A DNA stretch of 59,684 bases from Cytophagaceae bacterium (GCA_005791165.1 SXXW01000031.1:1-59684), one strand, 5' to 3'. Positions 27,987 through 38,787 are shown, counted from the first letter of the stretch. Program-made: numbers and translations. The notes: a model not told the origin generated them from the letters alone.

Positions 27987-29162
27987 TTAAAGGATCTCGT
28001 AGATACCTGCTACCCCTTGGCCACCACCCACACAAGCGGTCACCATTCCGTATTTTTTATTGCGGCGACGAAGTTCATGGAACAACTGGATCGATAATTT
28101 CGCTCCCGAACAACCCAGTGGATGCCCCAAAGCTATCGCCCCTCCATTGACATTTACTTTTTCTTGATTGATGCCTAAGGTTTTGATCACGGCCAAAGAC
28201 TGCGCGGCAAAGGCCTCATTCAATTCGATCAAATCGATGTCCTCCAATTTTAAACCTGCTTTTTTCAAGGCGATTGGAATCGCTTCCACTGGCCCGATAC
28301 CCATAAGGCTCGGTTCCACGCCTGCCGCGGCATAACTGAGCATTTTGGCGATGGGCTTCAACTTATACTGTTCCACGAATTTTTCTGAAACCACAAGCAC
28401 AAAGGCCGCTCCATCAGACGTTTGGGAAGCATTTCCTGCTGTAACAGAACCACCCATGGCAAATACCGGTTTCAATTTCCCTAATGCCTCCAAAGTGGTA
28501 TCGGCACGTGGACCTTCATCCTGAGAAACCACCCATTCACGCGTTTTTTTCGTACCTGATTTAGCATCAAAATAATTCTCGGAAACTTTCACGGGAACAA
28601 TTTGATCTGTAAATAAGCCTGCTTTCTGAGCAGCTAAGGCTTTTTGATGGGACGCGAATGAAAATGCATCTTGCTCTTCCCGAGTCACATTATATTTTTT
28701 ACTTACTTCCTCCGCCGTTAATCCCATCCCAATGTAATAATCAGGGTGCTCATTGGCGATTCCGTAATTTAATACCGTTTTATGACCCATCATCGGCAAC
28801 ATCGTCATCGATTCCGTTCCTCCGGCAATGACACAATCCGCCATCCCTGAGGCTACTTTGGCAGAAGCCAATGCAATTGCTTCCAATCCAGAACCGCAAT
28901 AGCGATTGATGATAAATCCGGGAACACTTTTTGGGAGTGACAATAAAGAAATGTAGCGCGCCATTTGCATGCCTTGCTCCGCCTCTGGAATTGCATTTCC
29001 CACGATTAAATCGTCGACTAAAGCCGGGTCCACCGAAGGAACCTGCGCCATTAAATGTTTAATCACTTCCGCTGCCAAATCATCCGGCCGCATGGTGCGA
29101 AATCCTCCCCGATTGGCCTTAGCCACAGCCGTACGATATCCCGCTATTATGTATGCATTCAT
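27987..29162 (-). CDS. fadA: Acetyl-CoA C-acyltransferase (3-ketoacyl-CoA thiolase)
   Basis: This catalyses the last step of fatty-acid beta-oxidation, the thiolytic release of acetyl-CoA. The 391-aa protein has the nucleophile Cys89 (NRYCGSGLEA), the catalytic histidine in ALGHPLGCSGAK and the second cysteine in TACVGGGQG. It lies 12 nt downstream of the fused dehydrogenase/hydratase gene on the same strand, as in the fadN-fadA pair of Bacillus. No acyl-CoA dehydrogenase (fadE) follows here, since the next gene is rocD behind a hairpin. Confidence 0.94.
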   Translation of the reverse strand: MNAYIIAGYRTAVAKANRGGFRTMRPDDLAAEVIKHLMAQVPSVDPALVDDLIVGNAIPEAEQGMQMARYISLLSLPKSVPGFIINRYCGSGLEAIALASAKVASGMADCVIAGGTESMTMLPMMGHKTVLNYGIANEHPDYYIGMGLTAEEVSKKYNVTREEQDAFSFASHQKALAAQKAGLFTDQIVPVKVSENYFDAKSGTKKTREWVVSQDEGPRADTTLEALGKLKPVFAMGGSVTAGNASQTSDGAAFVLVVSEKFVEQYKLKPIAKMLSYAAAGVEPSLMGIGPVEAIPIALKKAGLKLEDIDLIELNEAFAAQSLAVIKTLGINQEKVNVNGGAIALGHPLGCSGAKLSIQLFHELRRRNKKYGMVTACVGGGQGVAGIYEIL

Positions 29163-29174
29163 ATTCGTAATTGA

Positions 29175-31580
29175 TTAATTTCTTAAAGGTTTTCCGCCAC
29201 TTAATAGGCTTCCGATTCTGTCCATAGTTTTTTGTTCTCCAGTCAGCGATAAAAATGCTTCGCGCTCAAGATCCAATAAATATTGTTCGCTAACTTGTTG
29301 GGGCGCATCCAAATCACCCCCACAAATAGCAAAAGCTAATTTGTTTGCAATCAAGGCATCGTGTTCCGAAATATATCGGCCCATCAACATCCCCTGAATT
29401 CCTGCTTTGAATAAAGCCAAGCCTTGCTTGCCCTCAACCCAGACATCACTTCGGCGATTTTTTTGTACATATCCCGCCTCAGCTAATAAGATGGCTTCTT
29501 TTTTCGCCTCACTAATGACTTGGCTTCGGTTTAACACAATGCGATCTTGAGTTCGTAAATAGTTCATTTCAAGTGCCTCATGTGCGGAAGTACTTACTTT
29601 CGCGGTCGCGATATTCATGAAGGCTTGTTGGAGTCGGTTTAACTCCACATCCCCCGCTCTCCTCGCATCTCCCATTCTCAATGTCATCTCTTTCGTTCCA
29701 CCACCGGCTGGGATTAAACCTACGCCCACTTCCACTAAACCCATATACAATTCTGAATGGGCCACGATTTTATCCGCATGTAAATTGATTTCGCAACCAC
29801 CACCTAAAGCTAGGGTATGCGGCGCCACCACCACCGGAATGCTGGAATAGCGAACGCGCATCATGGATTCTTGGAAAGTGGCAATCATTTGATTCACTTC
29901 GTCGAATTTCTTCTCGATACCAAACATATACAACATCCCTAAATTCGCACCCGCCGAAAAAGCTTCGTTAGATTCATTTCCAATAACCAAACCACGAAAA
30001 TCTTTTTCCGCCGTTTCAATGGCATGGGCAAGACCTTCGAGGACCCCTTGGCCCATCGTATTCATTTTTGAATGGAATTCTAAGCCCACGATGCCATCAC
30101 CTAAATCGATGATGTGGGCATCATCGTTTTTAAATACCGTGTTAGTCGGTTTAAGAATCGATAAACTGATTTGTTTTTCTTGGCCTGGAATGACTTGATA
30201 GCTTTTGCTGGCCCATTCATAATAGAGACGTTTACCCCCTTCGGTTTTGTAGAAAGTTGAGTGGCCGAGGGCCAACATCTCTTTCACCCATGGCGCAGGC
30301 GATAAGCCTAAATCCGCCATCATCGCATTCGCCTTTTCGACACCGATCGCATCCCAAGTTTCAAATACGCCCATTTCCCAACCAAAACCTGCACAAATGG
30401 CTTGGTCAATTTTCACCAAATCATCCGCGATTTCAGGTACGCGGTTCGACGCATAGCGGAAACCGTCTAAGATTGTTTTGCGGTAAAACTCACCGGCTAA
30501 GTCTTGGCCTGCCAATAGAAGCGCAAAGCGATCAGCTAATTGGTCTACAGCTTTCGAGCGTTCCAGCGTTTCAAAGGAAACACGTTGGGCCGCCCGATAT
30601 TCAAACGTCTGCAAATCCAAACTTAAGATGACCGTTTTGCCCTTGTCGTCTTTGGTCTTTTTATAAAATCCTTGGCCCGTTTTATCGCCAAGCCATTTGT
30701 TGTCCATTAATTTTTGCATCATTGAAGGCAATTCGAAAATCGATTTGCTTTCATCTTCCGTTAACGCCGCTTTCAAATTATTCGCGACATGAACGGTGGT
30801 ATCTAAACCAACCACATCCGAAAGGCGGAAGGTTCCAGATTTTGGTCGGCCTACGACTTTAGAGGTCAATTTATCGACTTGCTCTACACTTAATCCTAAT
30901 TCTTCCACGACTTTCATCGTCTGCATCATGGAATAAACACCGATGCGGTTAGCGATAAATGCCGGGGTATCCTTACAAAGGACCGTTGTTTTCCCTAATT
31001 GCGTTTCGCCATAGGCCAATAAAAATTCAACGACCGAGGGATCCGTTTTGGGGGTCGGAATGATTTCTAATAAACGTAAATAACGGGGAGGATTAAAGAA
31101 GTGAGTTCCGCAAAAATGCGCTTGAAAATCGGCTGAACGGCCTTCTGCCATTAAATGTATGGGTATTCCAGAGGTATTGGACGTGATTAAAGTTCCAGCT
31201 GTTCTGAACTGCTCCACGCGATCATATAAAGATCTTTTGATGGCCAAATTCTCCACGACCACCTCCATGATCCAATCGGCATCTACGATTCCAGACAAAT
31301 TATCGTCAAAATTTCCTAGTTGGATATTAGCCGCAAATCCGGCTTGGTATAAGGAGGCAGGTTTCGATTTTAATGTTTGTTGGAATGCAAGATTTACAAT
31401 CCTATTCTTCACCAAAGGGCTTTCAAGAGATAAACCCTTCGCTTCTTCTTCTGCATTCAATTCTTTTGGCGCGATGTCTAAAAGAAGTACCTGTACCCCA
31501 ATATTTGCGAAATGACAGGCTATGCGTGAGCCCATGATTCCCGAGCCTAGTATGGCTACTTTTTTAATTGAACGATTCAT
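29175..31580 (-). CDS. fadN: FadN-type 3-hydroxyacyl-CoA dehydrogenase / enoyl-CoA hydratase
   Basis: This is a bifunctional beta-oxidation enzyme of 801 aa. The dehydrogenase comes first (NAD-binding AILGSGIMGSRIA, then the C-terminal 3HCDH region around 185-420) and the hydratase second (about 490-720, with GGGCEINLHAD and the catalytic Glu in VEVGVGLIPAGGGT). This domain order is that of FadN and is the reverse of E. coli FadB. The start at 31580 places the Rossmann motif at residue 9. It is the first gene of the operon, with an inverted repeat 29-47 nt upstream of the start codon. Confidence 0.93.
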   Translation of the reverse strand: MNRSIKKVAILGSGIMGSRIACHFANIGVQVLLLDIAPKELNAEEEAKGLSLESPLVKNRIVNLAFQQTLKSKPASLYQAGFAANIQLGNFDDNLSGIVDADWIMEVVVENLAIKRSLYDRVEQFRTAGTLITSNTSGIPIHLMAEGRSADFQAHFCGTHFFNPPRYLRLLEIIPTPKTDPSVVEFLLAYGETQLGKTTVLCKDTPAFIANRIGVYSMMQTMKVVEELGLSVEQVDKLTSKVVGRPKSGTFRLSDVVGLDTTVHVANNLKAALTEDESKSIFELPSMMQKLMDNKWLGDKTGQGFYKKTKDDKGKTVILSLDLQTFEYRAAQRVSFETLERSKAVDQLADRFALLLAGQDLAGEFYRKTILDGFRYASNRVPEIADDLVKIDQAICAGFGWEMGVFETWDAIGVEKANAMMADLGLSPAPWVKEMLALGHSTFYKTEGGKRLYYEWASKSYQVIPGQEKQISLSILKPTNTVFKNDDAHIIDLGDGIVGLEFHSKMNTMGQGVLEGLAHAIETAEKDFRGLVIGNESNEAFSAGANLGMLYMFGIEKKFDEVNQMIATFQESMMRVRYSSIPVVVAPHTLALGGGCEINLHADKIVAHSELYMGLVEVGVGLIPAGGGTKEMTLRMGDARRAGDVELNRLQQAFMNIATAKVSTSAHEALEMNYLRTQDRIVLNRSQVISEAKKEAILLAEAGYVQKNRRSDVWVEGKQGLALFKAGIQGMLMGRYISEHDALIANKLAFAICGGDLDAPQQVSEQYLLDLEREAFLSLTGEQKTMDRIGSLLSGGKPLRN

Positions 31581-31608
31581 CAGAAATGATATTTGTTTTT
31601 AACAGTTT

Positions 31609-31627
31609 AATGAGGTTAACTCTCATT
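31609..31627. promoter_or_regulatory. Inverted repeat upstream of fadN, candidate operator
   Basis: AATGAG and CTCATT form a perfect 6-bp dyad around a 7-nt centre (GTTAACT), centred 38 nt before the fadN start. The AATGA...TCATT arms recall TetR-type FadR boxes of Bacillus, but the spacing differs (9 nt between the five-base cores instead of 4). No regulator gene is present nearby. Confidence 0.4.
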
Positions 31628-31782
31628 GGTTTTCAAAGAATAATCGTTTATGAAAGCCAAGAAGTAAATATAAATAAAATTTAAAGTGTTATGCAAGCAT
31701 ACTAAATTAAATTTCATAAAACACAATCAAAATCATAAATACCAAATTTATGGCAATGAACGATTAAAAAATGAGTCTGAAT

Positions 31783-34662
31783 CTAGGCGTTTTCCACGTA
31801 GCTCGAAATCGGCTCGCAGGCACAAACCAAATTGCGATCTCCATAAGCTGAATCTATTCGAGAGACGGTTGGCCAGAATTTTGCCGACTTCACATACGGC
31901 AACGGAAATACCGCTTTTTCTCTTGAATAAGGGCGATTCCATTCACCAATTAAAACAATGTTTTGGGTATGCGGTGCATTTTTCAAAACATTATTTAGTT
32001 TGTCGGCGCTTCCATTTTCCACTTCTCTAATTTCTTCTCGGATGCTTAATAAGGCATCGCAAAAACGATCTAACTCTTCTTTATTTTCTGATTCTGTCGG
32101 TTCGATCATCAGGGTGCCAGCCACAGGAAATGATAGGGTAGGAGCATGGAAACCATAATCCATTAGTCGCTTTGCAATGTCTTCAGCTTCTACGCCAGCT
32201 GAAATTTTAAAGGGTCTGCAATCGACAATCATCTCATGCGCGCAACGGCCTTGAGAACCTGTATATAGAATTGGGAATTCTTTTTCCAATCTTGCTTTGA
32301 TGTAATTAGCATTCAAAATCGCTGTTTCAGTAGCTCTTGTCAATCCTTCTCCTCCCATCATGGCAATGTATGCGTAAGAGATCGCTAAAATACTGGCAGA
32401 TCCTACTGGCGCAGCTGAAACTGCTCCATGAGATTCTGCGGCTACTGAATCAGTCATTACGTGACCTGGTAAAAATGGAACTAATTGTTTCGCGACGCCG
32501 ATAGGCCCCATTCCTGGACCACCACCACCATGAGGAATACAAAAAGTCTTATGTAAATTTAAATGACATACATCGGCACCGATTGTCGCCGGGGAAGTTA
32601 ATCCCACCTGAGCATTCATATTGGCACCATCCATGTAAACTTGTCCACCAAAATCATGAATCATTTGGCAAATTTCCTGAATGGATTCTTCAAAAACACC
32701 GTGGGTACTTGGATAAGTGACCATCAAGCAGGCCAAATTATCTTTGTGTTCTTCCGCCTTTGCACGCAAGTCGGCTACATCGATGTTGCCATGGGCATCA
32801 CAAGCAGTCACGATCACTTTCATGCCCGCCATCACGGCTGAGGCTGGATTTGTTCCATGTGCTGAAGAAGGAATCAAGGCAATATTTCGATGCGAATCAC
32901 CTCTCGAGGCATGATAGGCACGGATTACCATTAAACCCGCATATTCACCTTGGGCTCCAGAGTTTGGTTGCATCGACATGGCCGCAAAACGGGTAATTTC
33001 ACATAACCAATCGTTTAATTCCATGATTAATCGTTGGTACCCGCGCGTCTGATCCCCCGGCGCAAATGGATGAATTTTTCCAAGCTCTGGCCAAGTCACA
33101 GGAATCATTTCAGTCGTCGCATTCAACTTCATCGTACATGAACCTAAGGAAATCATGGAATGCACCATGGATAAATCTTTGGATTCCAAGGACTTTAAAT
33201 AACGCAACATCCCATGTTCGGAATGGTATTTATGAAACACTTCATGCGTCATGAATGAGCTCTTGCGAGTCAAAGAAGCCGGAATTTGCCAAGCGACTGT
33301 TAACTCATCTCCTCCGATGCCATGGTTTTTGGCTCTTTGGAAAAAGGCTAAAATAGCGACCACATCATCTTCAGAACTAGTTTCGTCGAGGTTGATGCTC
33401 AATTTACTCGGGTCATTTTTAAAGTACCTAAAGTTTCTTTGGGCTTCTTCTGCATAGGCCCTAATTTCTTCCGTTAACTCTCCTGTCTGAACAGTTAACG
33501 TATCAAAATGCTGTGTATTTTCTAAGTTGAAGCCTAATTTTTTAAGTCCGGCGGCCAACAATTCTGTCAATCCATAAATTTTTCCGGCAATATTCTTTAA
33601 TCCTTCTGGTCCATGGTAAATGGCGTAGGCCGCTGCCATGATGGATAAAAGTACTTGGGCTGTACAAATATTGGAAGTCGCTTTTTCTCTACGAATATGT
33701 TGTTCACGTGTTTGCAAGGCCATTCTTAAGGCACGATTTCCTTCTGTATCTACGGAGACGCCAATGATCCTTCCCGGAATACTTCTTTTATATTTTTCTT
33801 TTGTGGCAAAAAATGCGGCATGTGGTCCTCCAAATCCCATAGGTACTCCAAATCGTTGCGAACAACCCACCACAACATCCGCGCCCCATTCTCCCGGAGG
33901 AGTTAATAAAGTTAACGCTAATAGATCCGCCGCCACGACCACTTGGACATCATTTTCTTTCGCTGCATCTACTAAATTTTTATAATCAAACACTTCGCCA
34001 TTGGCCGCGGGATATTGCAATAGCATCCCAAAAAACTTCGTGTCGGTTACATCGATAGTTTGATGATCCCCGACAATAATTTCAATGCCGATAGGTTCTG
34101 CACGCGTTTTTAATAAGTCAATCGTTTGAGGTAAACAAAGGGAAGAAACAAAAAATGCATCACCCTTATCGGAAGATTTTTGACCAAACAACATCGTCAT
34201 CGCTTCTGCGGCAGCCGTTCCTTCGTCGAGCAAAGAGGCATTGGCTAATTCCATGCCCGTTAGGTCGATGATCAATGTTTGGTAATTTAATAACATTTCT
34301 AACCTTCCCTGAGCAATTTCTGCTTGGTAAGGTGTGTAAGCTGTATACCAAGCAGGATTTTCTAAAATATTTCTCAGAATAACTGTGGGTGTAATTGTAT
34401 CATAATAGCCTAAACCTATATGACTTTTAAATACCTTATTTTGCCCCATGATTTGTTTGAAATCCCGCAAAAACTCAAACTCAGTTTTAGGATTTGGTAA
34501 ACGTAATTCATGTGCCAATCGGATTTTAGAAGGGACAGTTTGATCGATGAGCGTCGCAAGACTATTGACTCCAATAGTCTTTAACATCGCATCCAAATCC
34601 TTAGGATTTGAATTATTATGTCTCAGTGAAAAATCTTCTCGGTATTTGAAATTTGGGTGCAT
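31783..34662 (-). CDS. gcvP: Glycine dehydrogenase (decarboxylating), P-protein
   Basis: This PLP-dependent component of the glycine cleavage system decarboxylates glycine and passes the aminomethyl group to GcvH. The protein is 959 aa from the ATG at 34662. A TTG 12 codons earlier is rejected because the conserved N-terminus (FSLRHN) sits just after the ATG. It is a single-chain P-protein with both halves. The PLP lysine is in [18 protein letters not shown]. gcvT and gcvH are not in the window. It could consume glycine made by the amino-alcohol operon about 9 kb away, but this is inference. Confidence 0.97.
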   Translation of the reverse strand: MHPNFKYREDFSLRHNNSNPKDLDAMLKTIGVNSLATLIDQTVPSKIRLAHELRLPNPKTEFEFLRDFKQIMGQNKVFKSHIGLGYYDTITPTVILRNILENPAWYTAYTPYQAEIAQGRLEMLLNYQTLIIDLTGMELANASLLDEGTAAAEAMTMLFGQKSSDKGDAFFVSSLCLPQTIDLLKTRAEPIGIEIIVGDHQTIDVTDTKFFGMLLQYPAANGEVFDYKNLVDAAKENDVQVVVAADLLALTLLTPPGEWGADVVVGCSQRFGVPMGFGGPHAAFFATKEKYKRSIPGRIIGVSVDTEGNRALRMALQTREQHIRREKATSNICTAQVLLSIMAAAYAIYHGPEGLKNIAGKIYGLTELLAAGLKKLGFNLENTQHFDTLTVQTGELTEEIRAYAEEAQRNFRYFKNDPSKLSINLDETSSEDDVVAILAFFQRAKNHGIGGDELTVAWQIPASLTRKSSFMTHEVFHKYHSEHGMLRYLKSLESKDLSMVHSMISLGSCTMKLNATTEMIPVTWPELGKIHPFAPGDQTRGYQRLIMELNDWLCEITRFAAMSMQPNSGAQGEYAGLMVIRAYHASRGDSHRNIALIPSSAHGTNPASAVMAGMKVIVTACDAHGNIDVADLRAKAEEHKDNLACLMVTYPSTHGVFEESIQEICQMIHDFGGQVYMDGANMNAQVGLTSPATIGADVCHLNLHKTFCIPHGGGGPGMGPIGVAKQLVPFLPGHVMTDSVAAESHGAVSAAPVGSASILAISYAYIAMMGGEGLTRATETAILNANYIKARLEKEFPILYTGSQGRCAHEMIVDCRPFKISAGVEAEDIAKRLMDYGFHAPTLSFPVAGTLMIEPTESENKEELDRFCDALLSIREEIREVENGSADKLNNVLKNAPHTQNIVLIGEWNRPYSREKAVFPLPYVKSAKFWPTVSRIDSAYGDRNLVCACEPISSYVENA

Positions 34663-34766
34663 AGTTGATAGCAGAAATTTTGTTGAAAAACTTGACAAAA
34701 ATAATCTTTTTTTAGCGATTTATTTTTCAATTGTTAACTTCGCCTTCCCAAAAAATGTTTTACAAA

Positions 34767-36365
34767 ATGAAAAAATCTACAATCTATGTGTTAGCCCTAA
34801 TTTTAGTGGCTAAATTAATTCCAACAATTGTGTTGGCCCAAGGAAATCCGGTACCCTTTGCATATAGTATCAAGGCGGAGGACTTAAAAAAACACTTGAC
34901 ATTTTTAGCTTCTGATAGTTTGAAAGGTCGGAATACAGGTTCAGCCGAACAAAAAGTAGCGGCCAATTACATTGCTGATCATTTTAAGAAAGTAGGTTTA
35001 GCGCCAGTCCAAGGAAGTTATTTTCAAAAAGTAGGTTTGGCAAATCGTTCATGGTCTACTGTTTCATTTTCTTCCCGAGGAAAAAATTATGAATACATGG
35101 ACCAATTTATGGCAACTGCTTTGGCACCCGTGGCTGCAAATACAAAATTATCTGCGGTTTTTGCAGGCTTTGGTGTTGAGCAAGGAGCTTATGCAGATTT
35201 TAGTCAATTAAAAGCAAAAGGTGCAATTGTCATTGCATTTGAAGGTGAAGCCAAAGATGAATCTGGAAATTATGTTCTGTCAGGTACAAAGGATCCGTCT
35301 GTTTTTGGTAAAGGAGATGGTTGGAAAGAAAAATTAAAACGATCACAAGCGGCTGGAGCCAAAGGATTGATTTTAATTTCAGCTAAGTCGGAAAAAGATT
35401 TTGGAAATGAAATGCGCCAACGCCAAATCATGATGAAGCGCTTTGGTAATGAGCGTATGGTCTTTACTGATCAAGCAGCTGCCGCGAATGAGGCTCCTGT
35501 TTTAATGGTTTCTGCGGCTGTGGCTGCTGAAATATTAGGAACTACTGAAGCCGAATTATTGGCTTTCAAAACGGATTTGGTACGCCAGAAAAAATCAGTA
35601 TCCTCTAAGTTTAAGCCAGCACCTATCAGTTTAACGATTGAAAGAACTGAAAAGCCAGTTGACACATATAATGTAGTTGGTTTTTTAGAAGGCACGGATA
35701 AAAAAGAGGAGGTAATAGTAATCACCGCTCACTATGATCACATTGGTGTTTCTGCAGATGGAAAAATTAACAATGGAGCTAATGATGATGGATCCGGTAC
35801 CGTCACAGTGATGCAAGTAGCGGAGGCCTTTGGTCGGGCTGCTGCGGCTGGTAACAAACCGCGCAGAAGTATTTTATTTATGACGGTGACTGGGGAAGAA
35901 AAGGGATTGTTAGGTTCTGAATATTACTCAAATCACCCTTTATTCCCATTGGAAAATACGGTTTGTGATTTAAATATTGACATGACGGGTCGCCGTGATG
36001 AGGGACATGAAGGAAAGCCTGATTATATTTATGTGATCGGTTCTGATAAATTGTCATCACAATTGCACGATGTGCTTTTAGAGCAAAATAAAAATCACAT
36101 GGGATTGGATTTAGATTTTACATTTAATGATCCGAATGATCCGAATCGTTTTTACTACCGCTCGGATCATTACAATTTCGCCAAGAAAAAAATCCCGGTA
36201 GCTTTTTTCTTTAATGGGGTTCATGATGATTATCATCAGCCGACGGACGATGTGGAAAAAATTGATTTTGACCAAGTTCAGAAAATTGGCCGATTGGTCT
36301 TTTATATGGCTTGGGATATTACAAATCGCAATGAACGATTAAAGGTAGATTCAAATAAGCCTTAA
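34767..36365 (+). CDS. Secreted M28-family metallopeptidase with PA domain
   Basis: This is a zinc aminopeptidase-like exoenzyme of 532 aa from the ATG at 34767. Another ATG at 34755 is possible. A signal peptide (KKSTIYVLALILVAKL, cleavage near VLAQ) is followed by an inserted PA-type domain (about 110-260). The M28 metal and catalytic residues are HYDH, NGANDDGSG, TGEEKGLLGSEYY, the Asp in LNIDMTGR and a late His in DDYHQPTDD. It probably acts in the periplasm or on the cell surface in peptide breakdown. It is monocistronic and is followed by a strong terminator. Confidence 0.92.
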   Translation: MKKSTIYVLALILVAKLIPTIVLAQGNPVPFAYSIKAEDLKKHLTFLASDSLKGRNTGSAEQKVAANYIADHFKKVGLAPVQGSYFQKVGLANRSWSTVSFSSRGKNYEYMDQFMATALAPVAANTKLSAVFAGFGVEQGAYADFSQLKAKGAIVIAFEGEAKDESGNYVLSGTKDPSVFGKGDGWKEKLKRSQAAGAKGLILISAKSEKDFGNEMRQRQIMMKRFGNERMVFTDQAAAANEAPVLMVSAAVAAEILGTTEAELLAFKTDLVRQKKSVSSKFKPAPISLTIERTEKPVDTYNVVGFLEGTDKKEEVIVITAHYDHIGVSADGKINNGANDDGSGTVTVMQVAEAFGRAAAAGNKPRRSILFMTVTGEEKGLLGSEYYSNHPLFPLENTVCDLNIDMTGRRDEGHEGKPDYIYVIGSDKLSSQLHDVLLEQNKNHMGLDLDFTFNDPNDPNRFYYRSDHYNFAKKKIPVAFFFNGVHDDYHQPTDDVEKIDFDQVQKIGRLVFYMAWDITNRNERLKVDSNKP

Positions 36366-36386
36366 AGAATTTCAATTTTTAAATGG

Positions 36387-36423
36387 ATAGCGTTTGGCAA
36401 GAAATTGTCAAACGCTATTTTTT
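36387..36423 (+). terminator. Intrinsic terminator of the M28 peptidase gene
   Basis: A 14-bp stem (ATAGCGTTTG paired with CAAACGCTAT, extended by G-T, C-G and two A-T pairs) with a GAAA tetraloop precedes a T5 tract. Confidence 0.9.
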
Positions 36424-36427
36424 CTAT

Positions 36428-36823
36428 TCATATTTCATAAAATTCAATGGGCAAATCATCTGGATCAGCGATGAAAGTAAATTTTTTACCCATGAATTCA
36501 TCAATGCGAATGGGTTCTGAACTAATATTTTCGGAGCTTAATTGGCGCACTGTTTCTTCGATATCTTTGACTTGAAATGCAATGTGCCTTAATCCACAGG
36601 CCTCAGGCCTTGAAGTTCTTTTAGGGGGATTGGGAAATGAAAATAGTTCGATTATGTACTGTTCACCCAGCGCCAAATCTAATTTGTAGGAATCACTGGC
36701 TTCTCGGTATACTTCTCGGACAACGCTAAGGCCTAATTTTTCAGTATAGAATTTTTTCGAAATAGCGTAATCGCTGCAAATAATGGCAATGTGGTGTACG
36801 GAGCTTATTCCTAAATTTCCCAT
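36428..36823 (-). CDS. VOC-superfamily (glyoxalase I-like) protein
   Basis: This is a single-domain 131-aa vicinal-oxygen-chelate protein of the glyoxalase/dioxygenase type. The N-terminal HHIAIICSDYAISKKFY and the C-terminal FTFIADPDDLPIEFYEI frame two beta-alpha-beta-beta-beta modules. Candidate metal ligands are the first His of SVHHIAI, a Glu in YIIELF, the His of LRHIAFQV and the final Glu in PIEFYE. The substrate is unknown. It lies downstream of the sulfatase on the same strand (30 nt) and may be read from that transcript. Confidence 0.85.
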   Translation of the reverse strand: MGNLGISSVHHIAIICSDYAISKKFYTEKLGLSVVREVYREASDSYKLDLALGEQYIIELFSFPNPPKRTSRPEACGLRHIAFQVKDIEETVRQLSSENISSEPIRIDEFMGKKFTFIADPDDLPIEFYEI

Positions 36824-36853
36824 GAATGAAATTTTAATAAGGTTGATTTTAAA

Positions 36854-38362
36854 TTAAAAAGGATAAATAATTTCCTTTTGTTTTTCCTTGTCGATTAGCA
36901 TTTTCGAGTTTGAACTTCTTAGTTTTTCCCCTAATTTTTTAGCTAAAAATTGGCCTTTTTCTGGAAGAGAGATAAATAAATTATTTTTCTCTGATAGATC
37001 GTTGCGGGTATTGTACAATTCAAAATGTTGGTCTTTGTGGAAAAATATAAGTTTCCAATCTCCTTGGCGAATGGCGCTAAAAGGTTGAACATCTGGGGAT
37101 CCGTTGGTCCTCATGTGTGGGTGATGCCAGGTGAAAAACCGATTTTGATTTGAATTTTTACCTTGAATGATGGGCACTAACGAAAGACCATCCACATGCT
37201 GGATTTTACTCTTTGGTTTAATGTTGGTTAGTTGGAGTATACTTGGAAAAACATCATCTACAATAACATTTTCATGATTGACACTTCCTTTTTTTCCTAA
37301 TCCTGATACCACGAAAGGAATTCTCAATCCCCCTTCATAACCAGAAGTTTTCCCACTTCTTAGTGGTGTGTTATAGGTATTTCTTCCTTTCTTTCCTCTG
37401 CCCACATCGGTCAATCCACCGTTGTCCGAAAGGAATACGATCACGGTATTTTCGGTTAATTTATTTTTATCTAAATAATCGATCCAGTCGCCTAAGCTCT
37501 TGTCCATTCCTTCCACTAAAGAGGCGTATTTAGCTTCTGTGCTATCAATTCCTAGGTCATAATAATGTTGGACAAATCGCTTATCAGGTTGGATAGGCGT
37601 GTGTACTGCATAATTTGAAAAAAGTAAAAAGAATGGTTTTGGATAGGTTAACACCGAATCCATGACACGCATCGATTCTTGTGTTAAAGCTTCTGTTAGG
37701 TGAATATCTTTTCCCCAAAAGCGATTAAGATGCGGTACGGCTCGGATATCGTTAGGCGCCCCATTTGTTTTATTTCCAAAATTTTGCATTCCTGAATAGC
37801 TAGCGGGTTGGCCTGCCGCTGAACCCCCAATATTAATTTGAAACCCATGCAATTTCGGATTCTCACCGGGGCTTCCGTAGGCGCCAAAATGGGCTTTACC
37901 TGCATGGATCGTTGCATAGCCATTTTCTGATAAGATGGTAGCAATGCTCGTCGCACGAATACTATTTTTATTCTCGTATGGACTTAACCCGTTCATATTC
38001 CAGGCTGGCACATCAAATTTGGGATCACCACCCTCATCCGGGTTTTTGTCTTTTTGGAAGGTCCAAGAAGTTACCTTATGAGAAAGGGCGTTCATTCCTG
38101 TGAGTAAAGAAACGCGGGTAGGGGTACAATTTTGATTGGCATACGCATGTGTAAACTTAATTCCTCGGGCGGCTAATTTTTCCAAATTAGGTGTTCGATA
38201 TAAGGAATTCCAAGGTGTTTTTTGGTCGGCAAATGGGAGGGATAGATCTTGCCATCCGAGATCATCGACTAAAAAAATGAGAAAATTTTTGGATTTTGGT
38301 TTTTCGGCGAGCAGGGAAAAGCTGCAAAAAAACGCCCCTGTCAATAGTATTTTTTTTATCAT
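36854..38362 (-). CDS. Secreted type I sulfatase
   Basis: This formylglycine-dependent sulfatase has 502 aa and a signal peptide (MIKKILLTGAFFCSFSLLAE). The formylglycine motif C-T-P-T-R starts at Cys79 (NCTPTRVSLLTGM), and the calcium-binding Asp pair is in FLVDDLGWQD (33-34). Later metal residues are in VIVFLSDNGG and a His in KAHFGAYG. It resembles the arylsulfatase A group that desulfates glycans. The maturase is not in the window. It is the third gene of a coupled operon: its ATG overlaps the preceding stop in a TAATG junction. Confidence 0.92.
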   Translation of the reverse strand: MIKKILLTGAFFCSFSLLAEKPKSKNFLIFLVDDLGWQDLSLPFADQKTPWNSLYRTPNLEKLAARGIKFTHAYANQNCTPTRVSLLTGMNALSHKVTSWTFQKDKNPDEGGDPKFDVPAWNMNGLSPYENKNSIRATSIATILSENGYATIHAGKAHFGAYGSPGENPKLHGFQINIGGSAAGQPASYSGMQNFGNKTNGAPNDIRAVPHLNRFWGKDIHLTEALTQESMRVMDSVLTYPKPFFLLFSNYAVHTPIQPDKRFVQHYYDLGIDSTEAKYASLVEGMDKSLGDWIDYLDKNKLTENTVIVFLSDNGGLTDVGRGKKGRNTYNTPLRSGKTSGYEGGLRIPFVVSGLGKKGSVNHENVIVDDVFPSILQLTNIKPKSKIQHVDGLSLVPIIQGKNSNQNRFFTWHHPHMRTNGSPDVQPFSAIRQGDWKLIFFHKDQHFELYNTRNDLSEKNNLFISLPEKGQFLAKKLGEKLRSSNSKMLIDKEKQKEIIYPF

Positions 38363-38787
38363 TATTTCATGGGAGTTGAGTGCATTAACTCCATTCGCCA
38401 GCGACCTTTTTCTTTCCGCAAAATAGCAGATTCAAGCCATTTTATGGTTGCATTTCTCGTTTTTGAGGTTATTTCTGCTTTGTTTTTATAATAAATCCAA
38501 GCTCGATTTTTGTCTATTTTTGTCTCTAGAAAATCAAATGAATTTCGCCTTAAATAACCTTCAGGTTTGGGTCTAGATATCTTGTTGGCCAGCGTGTCAA
38601 TCGTCCAAATTTCTCCGTTTTCTAACAGTATAAAACCTTCTGCAACTTCCGCTTTCATTTGAGGAATATTCGTAACACTTAGCGCATCAAAAAAGCGAGT
38701 GATTACTTGTTGGACTTCCACTTTTTCCGGCGTTTGGGCAAAAGAAAATTGGGTAGAAAAAAGAAAGATTAGGGCTATTTTTTTCAT
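38362..38787 (-). CDS. Secreted NTF2-like (DUF4440-type) protein
   Basis: This 141-aa protein has a signal peptide (MKKIALIFLFSTQFSFAQ) and one NTF2-like domain: VITRFFDALSVTNIPQMKAEVAEGFI, then WIYYKNKAEI, then ILRKEKGRWRMELMHSTPMK. It is related in fold to the protein encoded at 20575-21009 but is not close in sequence. It is joined by TAATG stop/start junctions to both the upstream dioxygenase and the downstream sulfatase, so all three are made together. Function is unknown. It may bind the small molecule handled by its neighbours. Confidence 0.75.
   Translation of the reverse strand: MKKIALIFLFSTQFSFAQTPEKVEVQQVITRFFDALSVTNIPQMKAEVAEGFILLENGEIWTIDTLANKISRPKPEGYLRRNSFDFLETKIDKNRAWIYYKNKAEITSKTRNATIKWLESAILRKEKGRWRMELMHSTPMK

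Noticed and set aside
20575..38787. The two secreted NTF2-like genes as a recent duplication
   Set aside because: They share only the fold and a signal peptide. Sequence similarity is too low for recent duplication.
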